Below, one piece after another: positions 8,385 through 16,388 of a stretch of DNA of 47,141 nt. A program made the translations under genes and the position numbers. Under the pieces are notes generated by a model. The model was not told the origin of the DNA and searched no databases. It saw only the letters and a program-made list of their open reading frames with translations. Position 1 is the stretch's first letter. The number at the start of each line of letters is the position of its first letter. This DNA is from Ruminococcus sp. (lineage in GTDB: Bacteria > Bacillota > Clostridia > Oscillospirales > Ruminococcaceae): positions 1 to 47,141 of the forward strand of contig JAISHV010000085.1 in assembly GCA_031262495.1 (NCBI GenBank), given 5' to 3'.

Positions 8385-8563
8385 ATACTAATATGCATTT
8401 AAAGAATTGATTGAATTTGTTTTGAAAAAACGGGCGACCGAGGGCGGTCGCCCCTACAGACCAAACTTATTTTAAATACAATTTGTAGGGGCGGATGCGC
8501 CACGTAGCAACGCTACAACGCCCGCCCGCACATTATTTCGTTTTTTCTATTGCATATTAGTAT
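8385..8563. repeat. 179-bp element with 13-bp terminal inverted repeats (copy D)
   Basis: The left end ATACTAATATGCA (8385-8397) and right end TGCATATTAGTAT (8551-8563) are perfect inverted repeats. The inside holds two GTAGGGGCG hairpins (8430-8456 and 8484-8530) and the word TTTAAAGAATTGATTGAATT, also found inverted in the copies at 14253-14409 and 43422-43563. There is no coding capacity, so it looks like a non-autonomous miniature element. Its right end touches the stop codon of the next gene. Confidence 0.8.
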
Positions 8564-9093
8564 TAATATTGCATACCGAGTGTTAACGCCCTCATATCAT
8601 TCTCCCGAAGTTTGGGTTTTGAAATGGGGACTACCTTTTCTACGGCTTTGGCGAAAGCTTCTTCTGTGAGGATTTTTGTTTCGCCGAGCAGTTTCCCTAA
8701 AAGGATTATATTTGCGCCGCCCTTTAAATCGTTGGTGTCAGCCATCTCAGTCGCAGGGAGCGCGAAGACTTTCACATCTTCTCTTGTAACTTTCGCATCA
8801 CACATCGTTGTATCTATGAGTACAACGCCGCCCGGTTTTACGTTATTTATAAATTTCTCAAGTGAGGGCGTATTTAAAGCAATAAGTACATCGGGAGTAA
8901 TTACAAGCGGTGAACCGATAGGCTCATCTGAAATTACCACAGAACAGTTGCACGTGCCGCCGCGCATTTCGGGACCGTATGACGGCAGCCACGAAACCTC
9001 TTTGCCGCTCGCCATTCCCGCGTAAACAAGGATTTTCCCCGCAAAGAGGATACCCTGACCGCCGAAACCGGCTATAAGTATATTATCGGTCAT
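8563..9093 (-). CDS. 2-oxoacid:ferredoxin oxidoreductase, gamma subunit
   Basis: Gamma subunit of a CoA-dependent 2-oxoacid oxidoreductase. The 176 residues begin NILIAGFGGQGILFAGKIL, the family signature, followed by SWLPSYGPEMRGGTCNCSV, typical of the Vor/Kor gamma chain. The ATG overlaps the stop of the beta subunit by four bases, so translation is probably coupled. Its own TAA is at the border of the repeat element ending at 8563, so the last codons may have been set by the insertion. It is the last gene of the ferredoxin-alpha-beta-gamma operon. Confidence 0.92.
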   Translation of the reverse strand: MTDNILIAGFGGQGILFAGKILVYAGMASGKEVSWLPSYGPEMRGGTCNCSVVISDEPIGSPLVITPDVLIALNTPSLEKFINNVKPGGVVLIDTTMCDAKVTREDVKVFALPATEMADTNDLKGGANIILLGKLLGETKILTEEAFAKAVEKVVPISKPKLRENDMRALTLGMQY

Positions 9094-9854
9094 GCGTTTA
9101 CCTCCCTTACAGTCCTTACGTTTACGTCTTTATATATACCCAGCGGATAATACGGAATCATCTCTTCCTGTAATCTTGTCAGAGAATCTACAGGCGATAA
9201 GCCCCAGTTTGTCGGGCACGTCGAAAGCACTTCAACCACAGAGAAACCGGTCTTGTTCTTTTGGTTTTCAAAGGCTTTGCGAATCATCTTCTTAGCTTCT
9301 TTTACGTGGGGTACTGTATCTACCGCAACCCGCGCCGCCAAAGCCGTACCCGACAAAGTCGCCAGCATCTCAACCACTCTTATGGGGAAACCATTAACAG
9401 CCGTATCACGCCCGAACGGTGTTGTCTGTGTAACCTGTTTCGGGAGCGTTGTGGGAGCCATCTGTCCGCCTGTCATGCCGTAAGTTGTGTTGTTTACAAA
9501 GACAATAACGATATTTTCGCCTCTGCTTGCCGCGTGTACTGTCTCAGCCGTTCCGATTGCCGCAACATCGCCGTCGCCCTGATACGTAAATACAAATTTC
9601 TCGGGGAGCGACCGTTTAACACCCGTCGCTACAGCAGGAGCGCGCCCGTGAGCCGCTTCAATCATATCACAATTAAAATAGTCGTATGCCATTACAGAAC
9701 ATCCTACAGGACAAACACCGATTGTGTCGCCCTCAATGCCCATTTCGTCTATAACCTCCGCAACAAGGCGGTGTATAATGCCGTGCGTACAGCCCGGACA
9801 GTAGTGTAAATCTACATCCGTCAGTGCGTGCGGTTTTTCAAAAACTACAGCCAT
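9090..9854 (-). CDS. 2-oxoacid:ferredoxin oxidoreductase, beta (TPP-binding) subunit
   Basis: Binds thiamine diphosphate and the substrate. Seen are YCPGCTHGIIHRL and CPVGCSVMAYDYF for cofactor and cluster surroundings, then the TPP motif GDGDVAAIGTAETVHAASRGENIVIVFVNNTTYGMTGGQ. The open frame starts at 9878 inside the alpha gene, but 9854 (MAVVFEKPHAL) is chosen: it follows the alpha stop by four bases and is preceded by a GGGGGAATGAG stretch. Neighbours make this one enzyme with 9859-10920 and 8563-9093. Confidence 0.92.
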   Translation of the reverse strand: MAVVFEKPHALTDVDLHYCPGCTHGIIHRLVAEVIDEMGIEGDTIGVCPVGCSVMAYDYFNCDMIEAAHGRAPAVATGVKRSLPEKFVFTYQGDGDVAAIGTAETVHAASRGENIVIVFVNNTTYGMTGGQMAPTTLPKQVTQTTPFGRDTAVNGFPIRVVEMLATLSGTALAARVAVDTVPHVKEAKKMIRKAFENQKNKTGFSVVEVLSTCPTNWGLSPVDSLTRLQEEMIPYYPLGIYKDVNVRTVREVNA

Positions 9855-9858
9855 TTTC

Positions 9859-10920
9859 TCATTCCCCCTTGTTTTCATTGAGCTTTTTAATTTCTGCTAA
9901 AACTTCATCAGGTGTCGGGATAATACCGCCGGTTCTGCCGTAAAATTCTACGGGGATTTTACATTCAAGTGCAAGTTTTACATCTTCAACCATCTGCCCT
10001 GTTGACATTTCAACGGTTAAAACTTTTTTTGCATTGCGGCAAGCGGTTTTGAGTTCGTTTTTCGGGAACGGGAAGAGCGTAACAGGTCTGAATAACCCCG
10101 CCTTAATCCCCTGATCACGCGCCGCTTTTACAGCCGATTTACAGATACGCGACGAAGCGCCGTAAGCCGCGACAACTATTTCAGCATCGTCACAGCAGTA
10201 GTAGTCCGCCATTGTTTCAGTCATTTCCATTTGCTTATAGCGCGAGTCGCGTTCCCAAATGGAATTTTCCAAAACGTCGGGTTTTAGGTAAAGAGAATTT
10301 GCGATATTGTGGGGGCGGTTGTTGCCGTGACCGTCTGTTGCCCAAGGTTTTTCGGTTTTATTAGCTGAAATTTCGGGGAATGACACGGGCTCCATCATTT
10401 GCCCTAAAAGCCCGTCCGCTAAAATCATAGCGGGAACGCGGTATTCGTCGGCTTTGTCGAAGGCTATTACAACCAAATTAACCATTTCTTGAACGGAATT
10501 CGGCGCGTATACGAATACTCGGGAATCGCCGTGCCCTAAAGCTTTAGTCGCCTGCCAATAGTCCGCCTGAGAGGGCTGAATTCCGCCGAGACCGGGACCG
10601 CCGCGCTGAACATTTATAATTACGCATGGCAAATCCGCACCGCAAAGGTATGAAATACCCTCCGCTTTAAGCGAAATTCCGGGAGAACTGGAGCTTGTCA
10701 TTGTTCTGACACCTGCCGCTGCCGCACCGTATACCATATTTATAGCGGCAACTTCCGATTCTGCCTGTAAAAACACCCCGCCGTTTTTCGGGAGCTGTCT
10801 TGATAAATATGCCGCAACTTCTGTCTGCGGCGTAATAGGATAACCGAAAAAGCACTTACAGCCCGCTCTTATCGCCGCTTCGGCAAGGGCTTCATTGCCT
10901 TTCATAAGCATTTTTTCCAT
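9859..10920 (-). CDS. vorB: 2-oxoacid:ferredoxin oxidoreductase, alpha subunit (VorB type)
   Basis: Alpha chain that oxidises a branched-chain 2-oxoacid (probably 2-oxoisovalerate) to the acyl-CoA with reduction of ferredoxin. The 353 residues begin MLMKGNEALAEAAIRAG and contain GYPITPQTEVAAYLS, SSSPGISLKAEGISYL and RGGPGLGGIQPSQADYWQATKALG, the pattern of proteins usually annotated VorB. Substrate choice cannot be proven from sequence; 2-oxoglutarate (Kor) remains possible. The gene follows the ferredoxin gene by 33 bases. Upstream GGAGAAAGTT gives a ribosome site. Confidence 0.92.
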   Translation of the reverse strand: MEKMLMKGNEALAEAAIRAGCKCFFGYPITPQTEVAAYLSRQLPKNGGVFLQAESEVAAINMVYGAAAAGVRTMTSSSSPGISLKAEGISYLCGADLPCVIINVQRGGPGLGGIQPSQADYWQATKALGHGDSRVFVYAPNSVQEMVNLVVIAFDKADEYRVPAMILADGLLGQMMEPVSFPEISANKTEKPWATDGHGNNRPHNIANSLYLKPDVLENSIWERDSRYKQMEMTETMADYYCCDDAEIVVAAYGASSRICKSAVKAARDQGIKAGLFRPVTLFPFPKNELKTACRNAKKVLTVEMSTGQMVEDVKLALECKIPVEFYGRTGGIIPTPDEVLAEIKKLNENKGE

Positions 10921-10953
10921 ATGTAACTTTCTCCTAATTTTTAACTTCTCGGT

Positions 10954-11160
10954 TTATTTTTCAACCGTAATACAGCAGTCCGGGCACATAGTAGCACACA
11001 TCGCACAACCGATACAGCTTTCGGGTTTAACAAACTGCGCCGTCATATAACCTTTGCGGTTGCGGTGGGTTTTTGAAAGCTCTATACAAGCTTTGGGGCA
11101 GACATTTATGCACATCGAGCAGCCCTTACATTTTTCGTCGCGGATAGAAATTTTAGCCAT
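10954..11160 (-). CDS. 2[4Fe-4S] ferredoxin subunit of the oxidoreductase
   Basis: A 68-residue delta-type subunit with two complete cluster motifs: CKGCSMCINVCP near residue 13 and CIGCAMCATMCP near residue 49. These carry electrons from the TPP centre to free ferredoxin. It is the first gene of the four-gene operon. GGAG precedes the ATG. Upstream (11178-11212) is a 7-bp repeat array and, further out, TATAAT-like bases on the minus strand near 11265. Confidence 0.92.
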   Translation of the reverse strand: MAKISIRDEKCKGCSMCINVCPKACIELSKTHRNRKGYMTAQFVKPESCIGCAMCATMCPDCCITVEK

Positions 11161-11177
11161 TTGTTATCATTCTCCAT

Positions 11178-11212
11178 TCCAGAGGACAGAGGCGAGAAGA
11201 CAGAGGACAGAT
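11178..11212 (+). repeat. 7-bp repeat array
   Basis: Degenerate CAGAGGA/CAGAGGC/GAGAAGA units with 7-base period. It sits in the leader of the oxidoreductase operon. Confidence 0.65.
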
Positions 11213-11319
11213 TGGGGTTGTTCTGAATTTTCGCTCTTACTCTAATTTTTTTTATATTATTTTTTATTATACACTATTTTTATTCGTTTTTGAAATAACT
11301 TTTGTGTCAGTTTCTATGA

Positions 11320-11928
11320 CTATTTGTTATAGAAAGGGGTTTTGACAAAAACATCAATTTCCATATTTTTGTATATTAACGGTAAACCGCTTATTAAAGA
11401 CAATTTCACGGCTTCGGCTTTTGATTTTTCAAGAGTTTCGGGGGTAGTCTCTTCGCCTAAATTTGTGTTGTTAAAAATTGACGTAATTTTAAACCCGGAA
11501 GCGGCTTCAATTTCGCGCATAATTTGAAGTGACTGCTCTGCGGTTTGGGTGAGGTAACGTCTGAAATTCGCGACAAAAATCATTTCATAGGGCATTGTCC
11601 CGATGGTGTTTTTATAACGCCCTAAAGCTTTTGCGCCCTCGTCGTCGCCGCCTACATCAACTATGAGCGTCCGTCCGTTTGAAACCGGTTCTGTTAAGTC
11701 GAAAGTCAGAGAGGGGATATCTAAATTGCTGACGGCGTATTTGCTTGAGAGAAGCTCGATGTTGTTTTCACGAAAAAGCGAACCAAAATCGGCAGTGCGA
11801 AAAAATGGATTAACAATATCCAAATCGGCGACGGAAACGTTTTCACCCGCCTTGGCAAGGTGTAACGCAAGATTAATTGAAAAATTAGTCTTCCCCGCGC
11901 CGTAGTGACCGGTAATAATATAGATCAA
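11320..11928 (-). CDS. P-loop ATPase of the MinD/CobQ type, function unknown
   Basis: The 202 residues start with a deviant Walker A, IITGHYGAGKTNFSIN (~5-16), then ADLDIVNPFFRTADF (switch I-like Asp) and LIVDVGGDDEGAKALG (Walker B). This places it in the SIMIBI class with MinD/ParA/CobQ-like ATPases. It is short and has no partner-binding domain. It starts four bases after the fakA stop on the same strand, so it is cotranscribed with fakA. A role as a small ATPase delivering or inserting a cofactor is possible but not shown. Confidence 0.75.
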   Translation of the reverse strand: MIYIITGHYGAGKTNFSINLALHLAKAGENVSVADLDIVNPFFRTADFGSLFRENNIELLSSKYAVSNLDIPSLTFDLTEPVSNGRTLIVDVGGDDEGAKALGRYKNTIGTMPYEMIFVANFRRYLTQTAEQSLQIMREIEAASGFKITSIFNNTNLGEETTPETLEKSKAEAVKLSLISGLPLIYKNMEIDVFVKTPFYNK

Positions 11929-11932
11929 TTTT

Positions 11933-13564
11933 TTACTCCACAGAAATTACATAATAGTAAACCGGCTGCCCCCCGTCTACAAGCATGACTTCTACGTCGT
12001 GGACTTTTGATTTTAGTTGTGCTTCGAGTTCTTCAGCCTTTTCTTTGAGGACATCAGAGCCGTAAATAATTGTAACAAACGCGGTGGATTTGCTGACCAT
12101 ATCTTTAAGGAGTCGGGTTGCCGCTTTGTTTATATCTTTTTCGGCGTACATCATCTTGCCGTTTTTGATAGCTAAAATTTCGCCTTGTTTGATTTCTTTG
12201 CCGTCTATTTCACTGTTTCGCGCCGCGAATGTGATTTGCCCTGTGGTAACATTTTCAATAGCGCGAGTCATAAGCATCCGATTTTCTTCAAAATCAGAAT
12301 CGGCATCAAAATTCATCATCGCCGTAATCCCTTGCGTAACAAACCGCGTGGGGATTACGCAAACCTCACGGTCACAGAGTTTTGAAGCCGCTTCCGCCGC
12401 CATAATGATATTTTTATTATTCGGGAGAACGAAAACCGTCCGCGCAGGGGTTGCACAAACCGCTTTCACTATATCATCGGTTGAAGGGTTCATTGTCTGA
12501 CCGCCCGAAACTATTGTATCAACACCTAAATTCTCAAATAGCTCCTCAACGCCTTTCCCGGCGCATACTGCTACAAAACCGAAATCTTTTGTAGGTTCAA
12601 CAGGCACGAGTTTCGATTCTTTAACAATTTCAACCTCTTTTGCCTTATTTTCATGCTGATAACGCATATTGTCAATTTTAAGATTAATAAGCGATCCGAA
12701 CAGCAAACCCTCTTCAATCGCTTTCCCCGGGTGGTCGGTATGAACGTGTACCTTTATAATATCATCATCCGACACGGCAACAACACAGTCGCCTATTGTC
12801 TCAAGGAAAGCGCGGAGACGTGTTTCGTCAGGGGCTGTCGCATTTTTTCTGACGATAAATTCGGTGCAGTAGGTGAAATTTATAATTTCATCAAATTCAC
12901 CGACAACAGCAGAGAAATCTTTTACTTCAATCTTGCTGTCAGAGCCTGTCCGCTCAAAAATGCCGTTGCCCTTAAAAATATTCAGCATTTCGGTGAAAAT
13001 TATAACAAGACCCTTGCCGCCTGCATCAACAACACCGGCGCGCTTTAGAACTTCAAGCTGATTCGGTGTATCTTCAAGGGCAATTTCTGCGGCTTTCACA
13101 GCGGTTTCAAAGAGAGCAACAGGGGCTTCCTGACTGTCTTTGACGGCTTCATAAGCTACGCGGGCTACGGTGAGGATAGTACCCTCGGTAGGTTTCATTA
13201 CGGCTTTATAAGCGGCTTCAACGCCGATAGATAATGCTCTGATGAAGTCATCCGAACCCGCTTCGGTGAGCCCGTGAAAGCCTTTTGAAAATCCGCGGAA
13301 CAGCAGAGAGAGAATTACACCCGAGTTGCCGCGGGCACCGCGCAGCAGACAGGCGGCGTTAATATCGGCGACTTGAGAAACAGTGCAGTCGTCAGGCAGA
13401 GCACGGAGTTCCGCGACGGCGTTCCCCATAGTCATAGACATATTTGTCCCGGTATCGCCGTCCGGCACGGGATATACATTAAGTTCATCAACGCTTCTCT
13501 TTTTATCAGCCATAACATGGGCGGCAGATATGAGCGCGTCACGTAATTGTTTACCTTTAATCAT
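11933..13564 (-). CDS. fakA: fatty acid kinase FakA (DAK2 domain / YloV)
   Basis: Phosphorylates fatty acids presented by a FakB (DegV) protein, feeding exogenous fatty acids into phospholipid synthesis. The 543 residues have the N-terminal DAK2 kinase domain: DELNVYPVPDGDTGTNMSMTMG (~25-46, the Asp triad binding Mg-ATP) and LLRGARGNSGVILSLLFRGFSKG. A central domain (~240-320) and the C-terminal FakA-specific domain ending VMLVDGGQPVYYYVISVE follow. An Asp23-type gene lies upstream, the usual YloU-YloV pairing, although here a repeat separates them. No fakB is in the window. Confidence 0.93.
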   Translation of the reverse strand: MIKGKQLRDALISAAHVMADKKRSVDELNVYPVPDGDTGTNMSMTMGNAVAELRALPDDCTVSQVADINAACLLRGARGNSGVILSLLFRGFSKGFHGLTEAGSDDFIRALSIGVEAAYKAVMKPTEGTILTVARVAYEAVKDSQEAPVALFETAVKAAEIALEDTPNQLEVLKRAGVVDAGGKGLVIIFTEMLNIFKGNGIFERTGSDSKIEVKDFSAVVGEFDEIINFTYCTEFIVRKNATAPDETRLRAFLETIGDCVVAVSDDDIIKVHVHTDHPGKAIEEGLLFGSLINLKIDNMRYQHENKAKEVEIVKESKLVPVEPTKDFGFVAVCAGKGVEELFENLGVDTIVSGGQTMNPSTDDIVKAVCATPARTVFVLPNNKNIIMAAEAASKLCDREVCVIPTRFVTQGITAMMNFDADSDFEENRMLMTRAIENVTTGQITFAARNSEIDGKEIKQGEILAIKNGKMMYAEKDINKAATRLLKDMVSKSTAFVTIIYGSDVLKEKAEELEAQLKSKVHDVEVMLVDGGQPVYYYVISVE

Positions 13565-13582
13565 TGGAAAATCCCCTTAAAA

Positions 13583-13616
13583 CAGAAATCAGAAATCAGA
13601 TGTCAGATATCAGAAG
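13583..13616 (+). repeat. 7-bp repeat array
   Basis: CAGAAATCAGAAATCAGATG-type units with 7-base period, between fakA and the Asp23 gene. Confidence 0.65.
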
Positions 13617-13630
13617 TAATATATTCTCCC

Positions 13631-13696
13631 CTACGCGGCGAGCAGCTATAGATTAATAAAAGACTTCCATCGCGAATTAACAGCGACTTGGTCGCC
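13631..13696 (+). repeat. two-hairpin ACGCGG element, copy a
   Basis: CTACGCGGCGAGCAGCT, then AGACTTCCATCGCGAATTAA, then the hairpin GCGACTTGGTCGC. It ends one base before the stop codon of the minus-strand Asp23 gene. Further copies are at 30624, 30803, 33037, 36231, 42937 and 45297. Confidence 0.8.
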
Positions 13697-13697
13697 C

Positions 13698-14051
13698 TCA
13701 GGCGGTGATTCCGTCAACGTATACTGTGATTTTAGCTACCTTTAAGCCGGTGTTTTCTTCAATATTATATTTGAGTTTGTTTATTACACTGTCTGTTACG
13801 GCAGAAATTTTAGTGCCATAGAGGACTAAAATATGAACGCCGATAAAGAGTTTCCCGTCAATAGTTTTTATAGTTATCGAGCGGGCGGCATTGCGGTCTT
13901 CAGAGGAAAACAGGTTGTGCAACGCCCATTTTTTCCCTGCGGTAATAAGCCCCGCGACACCGAATGTATTTGATAAAACGGCGGAACATAAATCGTGCAA
14001 ATATTTTTCGGATACAGCGATTTTACCCATATAATTTTCAATAACAAGCAT
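13698..14051 (-). CDS. Asp23/Gls24 (YloU-type) family protein
   Basis: Small envelope-stress-associated protein, often encoded beside fakA. The 117 residues include ENYMGKIAVSEKYLHDLCSAVLS and the C-terminal VTDSVINKLKYNIEENTGLKVAKITVYVDGI, the typical Asp23 ending. The frame is open back to 14177, but the chosen start at 14051 (MLVIENYMGKI) has GGAG seven bases upstream, and homology begins there. Function in Clostridia is not established. Confidence 0.85.
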   Translation of the reverse strand: MLVIENYMGKIAVSEKYLHDLCSAVLSNTFGVAGLITAGKKWALHNLFSSEDRNAARSITIKTIDGKLFIGVHILVLYGTKISAVTDSVINKLKYNIEENTGLKVAKITVYVDGITA

Positions 14052-14252
14052 AAAAAGCTCCATTCCTCCGTCGCTCACGGCAAAGAAAATTCTGAAAAAT
14101 CTGTAATTCTTTCGTATAAATAAATCGTTTAAGGCATGAGAAATTACATTTAAAGAAAAAAATAAAATCTTCCGCAAACGCTTCTGATTATTATACCATA
14201 TTTTTTGGGGTTTGTCAACTTTTTTTCAGAACATGGGGGAAGTTTTTTTGCA

Positions 14253-14409
14253 ATACTCATATGCAATAAAAAAATGAAATGATATGCGGGCGGGCGGGGC
14301 GCCCGCCCCTACAAATTGTATTTAAAATAATTTTGGTCTGTAGGGGCGACCGCCCTCGGTCTCCGTTTTTTAAGCTAATTCAATCAATTCTTTAAATGTA
14401 TATTAGTAT
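14253..14409. repeat. 157-bp element with imperfect terminal inverted repeats (copy E)
   Basis: The ends ATACTCATATGCA (14253-14265) and TGTATATTAGTAT (14397-14409) are imperfect inverted repeats. Two GTAGGGGCG hairpins lie inside (about 14285-14312 and 14340-14370), plus CAATCAATTCTTTAAA, shared with the copies at 8385 and 43422. The rest of the 14052-14505 gap holds the tmRNA terminator and a short 7-bp array; no gene is seen. Confidence 0.75.
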
Positions 14410-14410
14410 A

Positions 14411-14452
14411 AACAAAACCTCATTACTAAGCATAAGTCGGTAATGAGATTTT
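14411..14452 (-). terminator. tmRNA terminator (minus strand)
   Basis: CTCATTAC (14419-14426) pairs with GTAATGAG (14440-14447). Read on the minus strand, the stem is followed by GTTTTGTTT. Near-identical hairpins occur at 29586-29627 and 43567-43612 with the same flank (ATTTTCGTTATTATCCGAA). Confidence 0.65.
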
Positions 14453-14480
14453 CGTGTTTAACCTTATTTAAGGTATTCAG

Positions 14481-14505
14481 TTGCTCTGTATTCTGTATTC
14501 TGGGC
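14481..14505 (-). repeat. 7-bp repeat array directly after tmRNA
   Basis: On the minus strand CAGAATACAGAATACAGAGC begins within a few bases of the tmRNA 3' end. Confidence 0.6.
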
Positions 14506-14900
14506 TGGAGCTGACGGGAATCGAACCCGTGTCCGAGAGAGCGGCGTCGGGAATTTCTCCGGGTGCAGACTGCCTTTTTTGTTTCCCCGAAACTACGCCG
14601 ACAGACGGGCAGAGCTTCGGGTATTCCGTGTTACAACACACGCCCTACGAAAATCGGGCGGTGAGGTTGACCGCTTGGGTTTCGCCGGGCATACGGCGCG
14701 GTGAGCGTATGCCGGGCGGCGGGTACTTAATTGACCCGCAACTGTCTAACGTCAGCCCCGAAGGGCATCAGTTAGGCAGCCATTAACATAGGTTCTTCGT
14801 CGTTTAAATTTATAAACGTTGACACATCGTTTCAGAGATAAGTGTCATCCTCTACCCGCTTTTCCTGATTGAACTCCCCCGTCGAAGCCTTTACAGCCCC
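14506..14900 (-). ncRNA. ssrA: transfer-messenger RNA (tmRNA)
   Basis: Rescues stalled ribosomes. On the minus strand the 5' end GGGGCTGTAAAGGCTTCGAC is the classic tmRNA start. The 3' end GGTTCGATTCCCGTCAGCTCCA carries the T-arm and the acceptor strand. GGGGCTG pairs with CAGCTCC, including a G-U at the third pair, the alanine identity element. The tag frame reads ...NDEEPMLMAA and stops at TAA; the exact resume codon is not certain because no GCN codon precedes it in frame nearby. Length is 395 bases. Pseudoknot-like GC-rich pairs occupy 14690-14760. Confidence 0.95.
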
Positions 14901-14918
14901 GCGTAACAGAGATAGTTT

Positions 14919-14924
14919 ATTATA
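14919..14924 (-). promoter_or_regulatory. -10 box of tmRNA
   Basis: TATAAT on the minus strand, 18 bases upstream of the mature 5' end. The -35 box is weak. Confidence 0.55.
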
Positions 14925-14975
14925 GTCCTTAATTGTTACGAAAGTTGTGGTTCTTTGTTAATTTTTTGTAAATAC

Positions 14976-15001
14976 GCAGAGGTCAGAGGACAGAGGACAG
15001 A
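14976..15001 (+). repeat. 7-bp repeat array
   Basis: CAGAGGTCAGAGGACAGAGG with 7-base period, between the tmRNA promoter and the kinase gene end. Confidence 0.65.
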
Positions 15002-15029
15002 ATTGACCGCCTTCGGCGTGCACTCTGTG

Positions 15030-16322
15030 CTATATTATGTTGCCTATTGTTCCGTTGAAATCTATACTTATTCCGGGTTTTATTCTTATTACTTCGTTTG
15101 GGGATTTTGTTGTTTGTTCTTCGTCTTGATTGTCCCATGTTGTCCATGTGTCATTTGAAATGTTACGGAGTCCCCATAGGTTCGGGTTTTTGCTGCCTTT
15201 TGTTACTATGCCTACCGTTTCTTTGAAATCATCTATACCGGGGTAAATTTCAAACTCAAAGATATGTTTGCCGGGGTAAAGCGGGATATTATATTCTTCC
15301 GTCTTGAGCGTCACGGGTAAATTTATTTTTGTGCCGCAATTTATGCATACATTTTTGCCCTTTTCGGGATTATAAAACGTTTCGCCGCCGCAGCCGCCGC
15401 ACGGGATAATTTGCGACTTTAATTTCAAAAACAACTTAAGCCATTCTTTTTCAATAGTACGCGGTTCTCTGCCTTGTAAAACAGTTTCTGAAAATGAATA
15501 AGTAAATGCTTCGCGAAATTCCTCCGGGAACACATCCCATCTGGCTGTCACATTCGCGTGAACGCCTCTGACAGGGCGGTTTGAGTCGTCTGATTTGTCA
15601 TAAATGAATACAGGACTTTCGGCATAATAACGCCGTTCTAAATTCTCTGTCATACAAGGCGGCATTGTGCCTTTGCCCTCAAGCGGGTGATTCATGAAAA
15701 TCAGCATAAAGAGGATTACCGACAGAGAATATTTATCGGTCGATACATCGGGTAATTTCTCGCCCAAAACAACTTCCGGCGCCATATAGCGGCATTTCCC
15801 GGCGATACCTAAATTTTCGCCGTACGGGGCAATATTGTCATTGTCACAGATAAGTACACGCCCTGTTTCAGGCTCAATAAAGAAATTGCCGTCGTTTATA
15901 TCTTGGTATGAATAGCCGCGTTTGTGAAGTTCGCGGAAGCCCGAAATTATGCCGAGTGCCGAGTCAATCATTGCTGTGAGTGAACTGAAACGACATTTTG
16001 CCAGCAAAAAGTCCGAAAAACTTCTGTAAGACGCGGGAATAAGCGGCATAACGTAACCGAAAACGCCGTCATAGTCGTTTGTAACATCAAGCGGCCACAA
16101 AAAATCCTGCGTAGGAGGACCGCTCGCGGCGTTCTCTTTGAGATTCTCTTCAAACCCGACATATTTTTTAAGGATATTTTTGTGATACCATTTGAGGGCA
16201 TAAACACCGCCGAGATATTGACAGCGGTAAACGTCACCCTGCCCGCCCGAACCGATTTTGTTGAGGACAGTGATGATTTGATTATTGACAGTGGTAAGAG
16301 TAGTGCCTTGAAGTAAATCCAT
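15030..16322 (-). CDS. atypical Ser/Thr protein kinase with zinc ribbon
   Basis: The 430 residues start at MDLLQGTTL (16322); the open frame continues upstream but without homology, and AAGG lies nine bases before this ATG. Kinase features in order: glycine loop IGSGGQGDVY (~23-32), Lys44 in YALKWY, catalytic loop YSYQDINDGN (Asp141, Asn146) in place of HRDxxxxN, CDNDN (Asp160) in place of DFG, and YMAPE at ~179. After the kinase come CGGCGGETF and CINCG (~308-329, a zinc ribbon) and a beta-rich C-terminal region (~340-430). The YQD/DND pattern resembles kinases often found with vWA and PP2C partners, but neither is nearby. Substrate is unknown. Confidence 0.82.
   Translation of the reverse strand: MDLLQGTTLTTVNNQIITVLNKIGSGGQGDVYRCQYLGGVYALKWYHKNILKKYVGFEENLKENAASGPPTQDFLWPLDVTNDYDGVFGYVMPLIPASYRSFSDFLLAKCRFSSLTAMIDSALGIISGFRELHKRGYSYQDINDGNFFIEPETGRVLICDNDNIAPYGENLGIAGKCRYMAPEVVLGEKLPDVSTDKYSLSVILFMLIFMNHPLEGKGTMPPCMTENLERRYYAESPVFIYDKSDDSNRPVRGVHANVTARWDVFPEEFREAFTYSFSETVLQGREPRTIEKEWLKLFLKLKSQIIPCGGCGGETFYNPEKGKNVCINCGTKINLPVTLKTEEYNIPLYPGKHIFEFEIYPGIDDFKETVGIVTKGSKNPNLWGLRNISNDTWTTWDNQDEEQTTKSPNEVIRIKPGISIDFNGTIGNII
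16231..16237 (-). other. glycine-loop codons of the kinase
   Basis: Approximate position of the codons for the glycine-rich loop (GSGGQG). It marks where the kinase fold begins downstream of the chosen start. Confidence 0.4.
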
Positions 16323-16388
16323 AAACAGAGCCTTTTTGTGAATTATTTTTACAAAAAACGCGATCATAAGCGTTGCGTGACACAAAGT

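Noticed and set aside
14481-14786. 101-residue plus-strand frame
   Set aside because: It lies antisense to tmRNA and its sequence is explained by the tmRNA structure.
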